NCBI GenBank assembly: GCA_030917445.1
Contig: JAUPUR010000059.1
Span: 1-6,186 of the forward strand
DNA: 6,186 nt
Reading direction: 5' to 3'
Source of the DNA: Patescibacteria group bacterium
Lineage (GTDB): Bacteria > Patescibacteriota > Microgenomatia > Levybacterales > UBA12049
The notes under the pieces are model-generated. The model did not search any database. It saw only the letters and a list, made by a program, of their open reading frames with translations, and was not told the DNA's origin. Of this stretch, positions 1 to 5,107 are shown one piece after another (within the stretch, counting starts at the first letter, position 1; the number at the start of each line of letters is the position of its first letter). A program made the position numbers and the translations under genes.

Positions 1-606
1 AAGTATTTCCTCATTGAGTCTTAAAAGACCTGCTGTATCACCTGCTGAGTCACGGGATATTTTACGAAGTTCTTCTGAGTTTGCTGACGATTTTTCAGCA
101 ACTTCACGTTGTTTTTTGAGAAGTTCTTTTTGTGTGTCATATGTGTCATATGCATTTTTTGCTTGGGCTCCTGCAAGCTGTCTTTGCAGAGATGCAGCAT
201 TTCCACCCTGATAATTTGTCGAGAGTGAAACAATTTTTTGTCCTGCCTGAAGTGTTTGACCTTCTTTTGTGTGAATTGTGTCAACAACACCTGGTGTTTG
301 AGCAACAATTTGAATAATGCCTTTTTTTTCTATCTGTGCTTGAAGTTTGACACTTGGTGTTTGACCAATTGCGAGTGTTTGTACTGTTTTTACATTTTCT
401 ACAGCTTTCACTTCTTTTTTTCCAAGATTTGATACAACTGATCCTGCAATAAGTATAAGGAGAAGGAGTCCTAGAGATGCAAAGAAAGCTAAAAATGGTC
501 TTTTTTGCACAAAAGTAACGCTTTTTTTGTATCTTTTTGAAGCGAGAATGTTCTGTCGAATTTTTCTCACTCTGAATGATTTGATAGATGAAAGAATATT
601 TTTCAT
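1..606 (-). CDS. HlyD-family membrane fusion protein, N-terminal part (C-terminus beyond window)
   Basis: Open reading frame of 202 codons from ATG at 606 running off the left edge without a stop. Residues 1-37 are basic and probably cytoplasmic, with many Lys/Arg. Residues about 38-58 form one strongly hydrophobic membrane segment. Residues about 97-130 look like the first half of a biotinyl-lipoyl-like hairpin (VAQTPGVVDTIHTKEGQTL, then AGQKIVSL), as in HlyD/AcrA/MacA adaptors. From about 138 the protein becomes Gln/Ala/Lys/Glu-rich and polar, fitting the alpha-helical coiled-coil hairpin of this family. Such adaptors link an inner-membrane exporter, often a MacB-like ABC transporter, to the outside. 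The second lipoyl half and beta-barrel should lie to the left, possibly followed by the transporter genes, but this is not visible. No Shine-Dalgarno sequence precedes the start. It has its own promoter at 658-686. The family call is firm; the exported substrate is unknown. Confidence 0.82.
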   Translation of the reverse strand, partial: MKNILSSIKSFRVRKIRQNILASKRYKKSVTFVQKRPFLAFFASLGLLLLILIAGSVVSNLGKKEVKAVENVKTVQTLAIGQTPSVKLQAQIEKKGIIQIVAQTPGVVDTIHTKEGQTLQAGQKIVSLSTNYQGGNAASLQRQLAGAQAKNAYDTYDTQKELLKKQREVAEKSSANSEELRKISRDSAGDTAGLLRLNEEIL

Positions 607-657
607 GAAACTGAGTAGAATGAGGCTAGAGGAGCAGTTAACCTAAGTTCGAATGTG

Positions 658-686
658 AGTATATAAGGTATTGTGCATATCGTCAA
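658..686 (-). promoter_or_regulatory. Sigma-70-type promoter of the membrane fusion protein gene
   Basis: Read on the minus strand, TTGACG (686-681) and TATACT (663-658) are separated by exactly 17 bases, which is close to the ideal housekeeping promoter. Transcription should begin near 651, giving a leader of about 45 bases before the ATG at 606. That is the longest leader of any gene here. The leader contains no AGGAGG-like element near the start. Confidence 0.72.
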
Positions 687-688
687 GT

Positions 689-701
689 ACTATCTTATAG
701 T
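689..701. repeat. Short perfect inverted repeat beside the -35 box (possible operator)
   Basis: ACTAT-CTT-ATAGT forms a 5-base inverted repeat with a 3-base centre. It ends two bases upstream of the -35 box of the membrane fusion protein promoter and about 11 bases past the uppP stop. It could be a half-sized operator or part of an upstream element. It is too weak and lacks a T-tract for a terminator. In AT-rich DNA a repeat of this size can occur by chance. Confidence 0.2.
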
Positions 702-712
702 GAAGTTTTATT

Positions 713-1486
713 TTATCTAAGGAAGAGAAGGTAGTAAGCAATTCCAAAAATAATTCTGTAAATACCAAATCCTATAAAGGAATGATTTTGGACATATTTT
801 AAAAGCCATTTAATAGCAAGAAGTGCAATGATATATGAAAGAACAAATCCAACCAGAATCAGCATCCATTCATTGCTAGTAAAAGCTATTTTTGTCTCTA
901 CAAGATCAAGTGTCGTTGCACCTACCATTGTAGGAATTGCCAGAAGAAAAGAGAATTCTACTGCATTTTTTCGACTCAGTCCTCCGAGTAGTCCTCCGAC
1001 AATTGTTGCTCCTGCGCGTGATACACCTGGTACTATGGAAAAAGCTTGTGCAATTCCTATAGAAAGAGCTTGTTTGTGTGAGATATCTTCTAATTTTTCA
1101 TCACTTATCTTTCTCACTGGAAGCATTTTTTCAATGACGATAAGAAGTATCCCACCCAAAATTAACGCAGTAACAGTGATAGAGGGATTGCCAATAAGCA
1201 CTCCTTTGATAAGAGGATAAAAAGTGAACCCAATAATCGCACTTGGTAAAAAAGCCAAAATAATTTTTCTCCACAAAGTAAATTTAGTCATGAGTGTTTG
1301 AAAGTAAAGTGTGACAACCGAGAGGATCGCTCCAAGTTGTATGATGACTTCAAAACTTTTAACAAAGTTCGTTTGTTCAATATTCATTGCATGTGCTGCA
1401 AGAACAAGATGTCCTGTTGAAGATATGGGAAGAAATTCTGTAATGCCTTCGACGATAGAAAGAATTATGACGTGAAATATATCCAT
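713..1486 (-). CDS. uppP: Undecaprenyl-diphosphatase UppP (BacA family)
   Basis: Integral membrane phosphatase that removes one phosphate from undecaprenyl pyrophosphate and so regenerates the lipid carrier for peptidoglycan and other wall polymers. High activity gives bacitracin resistance in known species. The 257-residue protein is close to the usual 260-280. The first signature, EGITEFLPISSTGHL, occupies residues 13-27 and contains the catalytic glutamates (E13, E17), the Ser pair and H27. The second, PGVSRAGATI, begins at residue 153 and carries the essential Arg (R157). Several hydrophobic segments fill the rest, and the chain ends directly after a last membrane helix. ATG at 1486 puts the first motif at the expected distance from the N-terminus. 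The stop of the upstream phosphodiesterase-like gene lies 17 bases before this start and there is no promoter between them, so the two are probably one transcript. No Shine-Dalgarno motif is present in the gap. Confidence 0.96.
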   Translation of the reverse strand: MDIFHVIILSIVEGITEFLPISSTGHLVLAAHAMNIEQTNFVKSFEVIIQLGAILSVVTLYFQTLMTKFTLWRKIILAFLPSAIIGFTFYPLIKGVLIGNPSITVTALILGGILLIVIEKMLPVRKISDEKLEDISHKQALSIGIAQAFSIVPGVSRAGATIVGGLLGGLSRKNAVEFSFLLAIPTMVGATTLDLVETKIAFTSNEWMLILVGFVLSYIIALLAIKWLLKYVQNHSFIGFGIYRIIFGIAYYLLFLR

Positions 1487-1503
1487 AAAGAAATAGTAGC
1501 AGA

Positions 1504-2334
1504 TTAGCCTTTTGTACTAAAAGTTGCAAAGAGACCTACGTGATCTGAAAGGAGTTGTTTTTCCCCTCGTTCATTTTTCAGTGCCTGGGTAAAGATATTT
1601 TCTTTTTTTTCAAGAATGAGTGAGGGATTTTTGGTATAAAAAATATAGTCAATTCTTTCTGACTTTTTCTCACCCTCAAACCATTGGAGGTATGTTGAGG
1701 TTGTACTTTTTTCAAAAACATCTTTCATATCGGACTCAGTAATGAATTTCGTGTATAGCTCTGATGTATGAGGCATATTGAAATCTCCTCCAACAACGAT
1801 GCTGTACCCTTTTTTTTGAAGACTCTTCAGTGATGCTGCGCATTGTCTCAGTTGTGATGTCAGAATTTTTGTATAGACAGATTTATTTCCCCATACTCCT
1901 GAGGAATTTTGTGTAAGATGTGTGTTGATGACCCATGTTTGTGTATCTTTAATTTTGAGAAGGAGCATCCCCTTTTGTGTTAAAGGTCCTGTAATTGATC
2001 TATTCCATAGAACTCCTTTATCAAAAAAATCAACAAAAAGCTTTTTACTTATTTTTCTTTTCGTAAAAGTAACCATTCCCCCTTTTGGTCCATATATTCC
2101 AAGTTGAAAATAGACTTTGTACTCTTTTGGCAATGCTCTTTTTAAAACGAAGAGGTGTGGATAGGTATGAACTTCTTGAAAAAGGAGAAAATCAAAGTTT
2201 TTTTTTGTAATTTCTTTTGCAATGAGTCGAAAGCGCCGTCTGACTTTTGTGCGTAAAAGTGTTGCAATGATTTTTTGTCCATGAAATGGAGCACCAAATA
2301 CATTGTATGAGAGGAGTGTCAAACTTTGCTTCAT
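1504..2334 (-). CDS. Endonuclease/exonuclease/phosphatase (EEP) fold hydrolase
   Basis: Metal-dependent phosphodiesterase or phosphatase of the DNase I-like superfamily, 276 residues from the chosen start. Visible family motifs, in order: SYNVFG (N11), LLFQEVHTY (metal-binding E54), INTHL (N137-H139), GGDFNM (D184, N186), ERIDYIF (D229) and SDHVGL (D264-H265). All the expected catalytic positions are present, so it should be active. The frame stays open for 30 codons further upstream to 2424, but that extension would overlap the divergent carboxypeptidase and does not look like protein. ATG at 2334 begins the fold directly (MKQSLTLLSYNVFG) and sits 6 bases after a TATAAT box. There is no signal peptide, so it is probably cytoplasmic. 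The overall layout is reminiscent of neutral sphingomyelinase-like and endonuclease-like members; the substrate (nucleic acid, phospholipid or other phosphoester) cannot be told from sequence. It is followed by uppP after 17 bases. Confidence 0.9.
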   Translation of the reverse strand: MKQSLTLLSYNVFGAPFHGQKIIATLLRTKVRRRFRLIAKEITKKNFDFLLFQEVHTYPHLFVLKRALPKEYKVYFQLGIYGPKGGMVTFTKRKISKKLFVDFFDKGVLWNRSITGPLTQKGMLLLKIKDTQTWVINTHLTQNSSGVWGNKSVYTKILTSQLRQCAASLKSLQKKGYSIVVGGDFNMPHTSELYTKFITESDMKDVFEKSTTSTYLQWFEGEKKSERIDYIFYTKNPSLILEKKENIFTQALKNERGEKQLLSDHVGLFATFSTKG

Positions 2335-2340
2335 AGCAGG

Positions 2341-2349
2341 ATTATAGCA
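2341..2349 (-). promoter_or_regulatory. Extended -10 promoter of the EEP hydrolase-uppP unit, leaderless geometry
   Basis: On the minus strand TGC precedes a perfect TATAAT (2346-2341), an extended -10 element (TGnTATAAT). No good -35 box lies 16-18 bases upstream, as is common with extended -10 promoters. Only 6 bases separate the box from ATG at 2334, so the expected +1 is the A of the start codon. Confidence 0.65.
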
Positions 2350-2360
2350 AGTTGTACATT

Positions 2361-2388
2361 TTGGTGTTTCTGATATTTTTGCTAAAAT
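2361..2388 (+). promoter_or_regulatory. Promoter of the carboxypeptidase gene, leaderless geometry
   Basis: TGC followed by TAAAAT (2383-2388) makes an extended -10 box, and a partial -35 match, TTGGTG (2361-2366), lies 16 bases upstream. The GTG start at 2396 comes 7 bases after the -10 box, so transcription should begin at or within a base of the start codon. It is divergent from, and only 36 bases away from, the -10 box of the EEP hydrolase gene. Confidence 0.58.
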
Positions 2389-2395
2389 ACGATTT

Positions 2396-3367
2396 GTGAA
2401 GAAATTTTGGTATCCTGTCACCATTGTTTTATGCTCAATTCTTTTTCTTCTTATCTATGGCGTTTTCTTTCTGCGTTCATCAGCTGATTCTCAGGTTGAG
2501 TCTCCTCTCCCAACTTTTTTGGACAGAAATCAGAATGGTCAGGTGACTATTTTAGATCTGTGGTTGCCTCTGCTTGAAAAATTTCAAGATGACACTGACC
2601 TTGTTCCTGCACATACTGCACGAGCTGTACTATTGTACGATCTCAAATTAAATAAGACACTATTTGAATATAACGCCAAAGAGAAAATGCCTATGGCATC
2701 ACTCACAAAAATCATGACAGCGATTGTTGCAATGGAAAATCCTCGTTCTGATGATAGATATGTTGTCTCTGGAGCAGACCTTGTTGGTGAGGATAGTATG
2801 GGACTTGAGTCAGGTGAAATCCTCACACTTGAGGAGCTTTTATACGGACTGATGCTTAATTCGGGTAATGATGCATCTGAAGTTTTGGCTCGCAATTACC
2901 CAAGCGGACGACAAGCATTTCTAGAAGCGATGGCAGACAAAGCTGCATCACTTGGACTTAAGGATACACAATTTAGCAATCCTTCTGGTCTCCAAGGTGA
3001 TGGCGTTCAGTATACGACTGCCTATGATCTTTTGGTGATGACACGGTATATGCTTAATAATTTCCCACAAATGAGGAAAATTGTCTCAACATACGAACAT
3101 ATTATCCCTGCAAATGCGACTCACAAAGAATATCATCTTTTTAACGAGACCAATCTACTCTCTACTTATCCAGGTGTTAAGGGTGTCAAAACTGGGTATA
3201 CACCTGAGGCTGGTATGTGTCTTGTGTCTTACCTTGACTATGAGGGACATCATGTCATTGGTATATTGATGAATAGTCAGAATAGACGTCTTGAGATGAA
3301 AAATTTTCTTGATTACTCTCTTGAGAAGTTAGGGACGACTCCTCCAGCTACCACAGTTGAAATCTGA
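2396..3367 (+). CDS. D-alanyl-D-alanine carboxypeptidase (peptidase S11, DacA/PBP5-like)
   Basis: Low-molecular-weight penicillin-binding protein that removes the terminal D-Ala from peptidoglycan stem peptides outside the membrane. The 323-residue protein has a signal anchor or uncleaved signal at residues 8-26, and no clear signal-peptidase site. The three active-site motifs are intact and in order: SLTK (nucleophile S102, K105), SGN (156-158) and KTG (265-267). The chain ends soon after the catalytic domain, so the beta-rich C-terminal domain and amphipathic anchor of E. coli PBP5 are missing; the N-terminal helix must tether it instead. Between helix and enzyme, residues 43-54 read DRNQNGQVTILD, which resembles a dockerin or EF-hand calcium loop. 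The start is GTG at 2396; the first in-frame ATG is at residue 98, too late to use. There is no Shine-Dalgarno motif. It stands alone on the plus strand, and the promoter for the following tRNAs overlaps its last codons. Confidence 0.93.
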   Translation: MKKFWYPVTIVLCSILFLLIYGVFFLRSSADSQVESPLPTFLDRNQNGQVTILDLWLPLLEKFQDDTDLVPAHTARAVLLYDLKLNKTLFEYNAKEKMPMASLTKIMTAIVAMENPRSDDRYVVSGADLVGEDSMGLESGEILTLEELLYGLMLNSGNDASEVLARNYPSGRQAFLEAMADKAASLGLKDTQFSNPSGLQGDGVQYTTAYDLLVMTRYMLNNFPQMRKIVSTYEHIIPANATHKEYHLFNETNLLSTYPGVKGVKTGYTPEAGMCLVSYLDYEGHHVIGILMNSQNRRLEMKNFLDYSLEKLGTTPPATTVEI

Positions 3368-3386
3368 GCCTTCATTGAAGTACAAT
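3357..3386 (+). promoter_or_regulatory. Promoter for the tRNA-Leu/tRNA-Pro pair
   Basis: TTGAAA (3357-3362) and TACAAT (3381-3386) are 18 bases apart. The -35 box lies inside the last codons of the carboxypeptidase gene. The expected start near 3393 leaves a precursor leader of about 15 bases before tRNA-Leu at 3408. Confidence 0.5.
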
Positions 3387-3407
3387 AGAGCAGCGAATAT
3401 CAAATAT

Positions 3408-3493
3408 GCCGCGGTGGTGAAATGGTATACACGGGGGCCTTAAGAGCCCTTGTTCGCAAGGACGTGGGGGTTCGAGTCCCCCCCGCGGCACCA
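3408..3493 (+). tRNA. tRNA-Leu (anticodon UAA)
   Basis: Complete class II tRNA of 86 bases including an encoded CCA. The acceptor stem GCCGCGG pairs fully with CCGCGGC. The D-stem is GTG/CAC. The anticodon stem GGGGC/GCCCT encloses loop CTTAAGA with anticodon TAA at 3441-3443. The long variable arm (about 3451-3464) folds as a 5-pair stem with a GCAA loop, as expected for tRNA-Leu. The T-stem is GGGGG/CCCCC with loop TTCGAGT. The discriminator A is at 3490 and CCA is at 3491-3493. A second CCA follows directly at 3494-3496. Confidence 0.97.
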
Positions 3494-3504
3494 CCAGAAT
3501 ATTT

Positions 3505-3578
3505 CGGGGACTAGCTCAGTTGGCTAGAGCGCGCGGTTTGGGACCGTGAGGTCGAAGGTTCAAGTCCTTTGTCCCCGA
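3505..3578 (+). tRNA. tRNA-Pro (anticodon UGG)
   Basis: Complete tRNA of 74 bases without an encoded CCA. The acceptor stem CGGGGAC/GTCCCCG is fully paired, with its C1-G72 pair being a known bacterial tRNA-Pro feature. The D-arm is GCTC/GAGC. The anticodon stem CGCGG/CCGTG holds loop TTTGGGA, anticodon TGG at 3539-3541, followed by G37. The T-arm is GAAGG-TTCAAGT-CCTTT. The discriminator A at 3578 is followed by CAC, so CCA must be added enzymatically. It lies 11 bases after tRNA-Leu and is probably on the same precursor. No clear terminator is visible in 3579-3639. Confidence 0.97.
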
Positions 3579-3639
3579 CACAATTAATAACATCAAACAA
3601 TGACATCAGGGTTTTTGTAAGACCTCTGGAATTTTATAT

Positions 3640-4356
3640 TTATTCCGTTTCTTCTTTTTGTAGCTCTTCTTCACTCACCTTTTCTCTTTTTGGAGCGGCG
3701 ATGACATTTCTCAGTGTTACAAGAATACTATTTGCCCAGAGTGCATACCCAAAATCTGAAGGATGCCAGCCATCTGTTGCAATTGCTTCAGGATATGCTT
3801 TGAGAACAGCTTTGCTATCATTGAAGACATCTACAAGAACTGTATTTGTTTCCTCAGCTACTCTCACAATTATTTCATTGTATCTACTTGCCATAAATCT
3901 GCTGTATGTTTTGAGGAGCTTGGGAACAGATGTTGTGAGTGATAGATCCGGCACTGTACTAATAACTATTGTTGCACTTGTTTCTTGGTGAAGTGTACGG
4001 AGCAGTTTGCGAAGAAGTCTTTCATACTCATCAGTTCGTGTCCGTCTCACGATGTCATTTGCTCCAACTGAAATGGTAACGAGATCTGGATTTTGTTCGA
4101 CAGTTTTGGGAAGTTGTTTGTCCAGAACGTCTTGAAGAATTGCTCCACTACGCGCAACATTATGATATTTTGTACTCCTGTAGCGTTCTTTGAGTGATGA
4201 ATACACTATTGGTGCATAAGACCTCTCAGGAGTAGATGCACCCATTCCCTCGGCAGTACTATCCCCCATGGCAACATATGAGAAAGTATGTGTACTACTT
4301 TTAAGGATCTGGATAAATCTTTTTTTAACTGTGTAGAGTATCACTGGTAATTTCAT
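3640..4356 (-). CDS. SGNH/GDSL-family hydrolase (esterase/lipase-like)
   Basis: Serine hydrolase of the SGNH superfamily, 238 residues, typical of a single-domain member. Block I is AMGDST with nucleophile S33. Block II is VARSGA, giving the oxyanion-hole glycine G71. Block III is VGANDI, with N100. Block V is DGWHPSDFGY, with the D195-H198 pair completing the triad. All catalytic residues are present. Known members deacylate lipids, acyl-CoA, sugars or peptidoglycan, and the sequence does not choose between these. The N-terminus is short, basic and only mildly hydrophobic, so no convincing signal peptide is visible. The C-terminal tail (about 222-238) is charged and Glu/Lys-rich. ATG at 4356 lies 6 bases after a TATAAT box, and no Shine-Dalgarno motif is present. 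The gene is alone on the minus strand between two tRNA loci. Confidence 0.92.
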   Translation of the reverse strand: MKLPVILYTVKKRFIQILKSSTHTFSYVAMGDSTAEGMGASTPERSYAPIVYSSLKERYRSTKYHNVARSGAILQDVLDKQLPKTVEQNPDLVTISVGANDIVRRTRTDEYERLLRKLLRTLHQETSATIVISTVPDLSLTTSVPKLLKTYSRFMASRYNEIIVRVAEETNTVLVDVFNDSKAVLKAYPEAIATDGWHPSDFGYALWANSILVTLRNVIAAPKREKVSEEELQKEETE

Positions 4357-4362
4357 ATTTTT

Positions 4363-4368
4363 ATTATA
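4363..4368 (-). promoter_or_regulatory. -10 box of the SGNH hydrolase gene, leaderless geometry
   Basis: A perfect TATAAT on the minus strand is followed by 6 A/T bases and then ATG at 4356, so the predicted +1 is the start codon itself. Neither a TG extension nor a good -35 box is evident 16-18 bases upstream. The call therefore rests on the box and its spacing. Confidence 0.55.
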
Positions 4369-4408
4369 CTGTATTTTTGAAAAAATCTAGCATTTTTTCC
4401 TTTGAAAA

Positions 4409-4417
4409 TGTTATAAT
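4409..4417 (+). promoter_or_regulatory. Extended -10 promoter of the tRNA-Gly/methyltransferase unit
   Basis: TGT directly precedes a perfect TATAAT (4412-4417). The expected start near 4424 lies only about 4 bases before the tRNA 5' end at 4428. No strong -35 box is seen at normal spacing. It is divergent from the SGNH hydrolase -10 box, 43 bases away. Confidence 0.62.
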
Positions 4418-4427
4418 CGTGATTATT

Positions 4428-4498
4428 GCGGGTGTAGTTCAATGGTAGAACACAACTTTTCCAAAGTTGATACGAGGGTTCGATTCCCTTCACCCGCT
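4428..4498 (+). tRNA. tRNA-Gly (anticodon UCC)
   Basis: Complete 71-base tRNA ending with discriminator T at 4498 and no encoded CCA. The acceptor stem is GCGGGTG/CACCCGC. The D-arm is GTTC-AATGGTA-GAAC. The anticodon stem CAACT/AGTTG encloses TTTCCAA, giving anticodon TCC. The T-arm is GAGGG-TTCGATT-CCCTT. The GCGGGTG acceptor and U73 are typical of bacterial tRNA-Gly. The following protein gene starts 7 bases later, so this tRNA is probably cut from a combined tRNA-mRNA transcript. Confidence 0.97.
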
Positions 4499-4505
4499 CA
4501 CTGTC

Positions 4506-5099
4506 ATGCATACAACAACTGATAATTATCGCAAACATACAACTTCAAGTTCTCTTCAAAAAAAACTTCTTGCAAAATTTAACGCAGCTCTGCTTGAAGA
4601 AGCAAAAAAACTCTCTCCTGAGTCTATATTGGATGTGGGATGCGGTGAAGGTTTTACTCTTGAAATGCTTCGAGAAAATAATGTTGGGAAAAATTTAGAA
4701 GGTGTTGATTTTCTCGATCGTGCGATAGAACTTGGTAAGAAAGAGCATCCAAAATTGACACTTAAGCAAGGATCTATCTTTGATCTGAAATATAAAGATA
4801 ATTCATTTGATTTAGTCATCTGCTCTGAAGTCCTTGAGCATATTGAAAATCCTGAAGAAGGATTAAAAGAACTTGTTCGTGTAAGTAAAAAATACTGTCT
4901 TCTTTCTGTTCCAAATGAGCCATTTTTTATGCTGGGAAATTTAGCTCGGGGGAAAAATATTTCACGTTTGGGTAATGACATCGAACATATCAATCACTGG
5001 GCCTTTTGGCAATTTAAGGGATTTGTAGGAAAGTATTTGAGTATAAAGACCGTTCGACTTCCTATTCCATGGACATTGATTGTTGCTGAGAAAAAGTAA
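4506..5099 (+). CDS. Class I SAM-dependent methyltransferase (Methyltransf_11-like)
   Basis: Soluble 197-residue Rossmann-fold methyltransferase. Motif I, ILDVGCGEGF (41-50), is the glycine-rich SAM loop. GVDFLDRAIELGK (66-78) holds the acidic residue D68 that normally binds the SAM ribose. FDLVICSEVLEHIENP (101-116) is motif II with the post-motif helix, and LLSVPNEPFF (132-141) is motif III. The C-terminal part (about 155-190) is rich in His, Trp and Phe (IEHINHWAFWQF) and probably forms the acceptor-substrate side. Similar proteins methylate small molecules, lipids, quinones or sugars, and the target here is unknown. The frame is open upstream to 4467, but that would lie inside tRNA-Gly, so ATG at 4506 is the sensible start. 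No Shine-Dalgarno motif and no separate promoter are present, so expression probably depends on the tRNA promoter. Its TAA lies 2 bases from the TAG of the converging gene. Confidence 0.92.
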   Translation: MHTTTDNYRKHTTSSSLQKKLLAKFNAALLEEAKKLSPESILDVGCGEGFTLEMLRENNVGKNLEGVDFLDRAIELGKKEHPKLTLKQGSIFDLKYKDNSFDLVICSEVLEHIENPEEGLKELVRVSKKYCLLSVPNEPFFMLGNLARGKNISRLGNDIEHINHWAFWQFKGFVGKYLSIKTVRLPIPWTLIVAEKK

Positions 5100-5107
5100 A
5101 GCTACTT
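5091..5107 (-). terminator. Weak hairpin with T-tract at the convergent junction (possible terminator)
   Basis: AAGTA (5094-5098) and TACTT (5103-5107) can form a 5-pair stem with a 4-base loop. Read on the minus strand, the stem runs into five Ts, which would suit the AI-2E gene. The stop codons of both converging genes fall inside it. The stem is short and AT-rich, so its stability is doubtful. Confidence 0.22.

Noticed and set aside
134..151. Tandem 9-base repeat (GTGTCATAT twice)
   Set aside because: It is in frame inside the fusion protein gene and simply encodes a repeated Tyr-Asp-Thr in the coiled-coil region; two copies carry little meaning.
288..368. Imperfect 18-base direct repeat (288-305 and 351-368, 16 of 18 bases the same)
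   Set aside because: Both copies encode the similar peptides AQTPGV and GQTPSV in the fusion protein. Shared codon choice explains them, and there are no more copies, so it is not a CRISPR or mobile-element repeat.
21..432. Several 60-95 codon frames on both strands near the left end
   Set aside because: They are out-of-frame shadows of the membrane fusion protein gene, whose frame is open from 606 to 1 and shows clear family features.
828..1220. 130-codon plus-strand frame opposite uppP, and similar antisense frames at 2584-2895, 3569-3991 and 4556-4993
   Set aside because: All lie opposite strongly recognised genes, have Ser/Thr/Arg-rich low-complexity composition and no family motifs.
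2335..2424. 30-codon N-terminal extension of the EEP hydrolase, including a CTTC pair of cysteines
   Set aside because: It overlaps the divergent carboxypeptidase start, crosses two promoter boxes and does not resemble protein. The fold begins normally at the ATG at 2334.
3365..3367. Possible recoding of TGA as glycine, as in some candidate-phylum bacteria
   Set aside because: TGA ends the carboxypeptidase at a sensible length, read-through would add only a few residues before TAG, and no other gene needs an internal TGA.
3579..3639. Possible terminator after tRNA-Pro (CAGGG ... CCTCTG followed by AT-rich DNA)
   Set aside because: The stem needs a bulge and an 11-base loop, and no clean T-tract follows it on either strand.
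4467..4505. Upstream extension of the methyltransferase frame
   Set aside because: It lies almost entirely inside the tRNA-Gly gene; the ATG at 4506 gives a complete methyltransferase domain.
4353..4538. Minus-strand 61-codon frame containing VKGIEPSYQLWKS and LPLNYTR
   Set aside because: This is the antisense of tRNA-Gly. Frames reading GIEPS...LPLNYTR are a well-known artefact of tRNA complementary strands, so it is not a protein gene.
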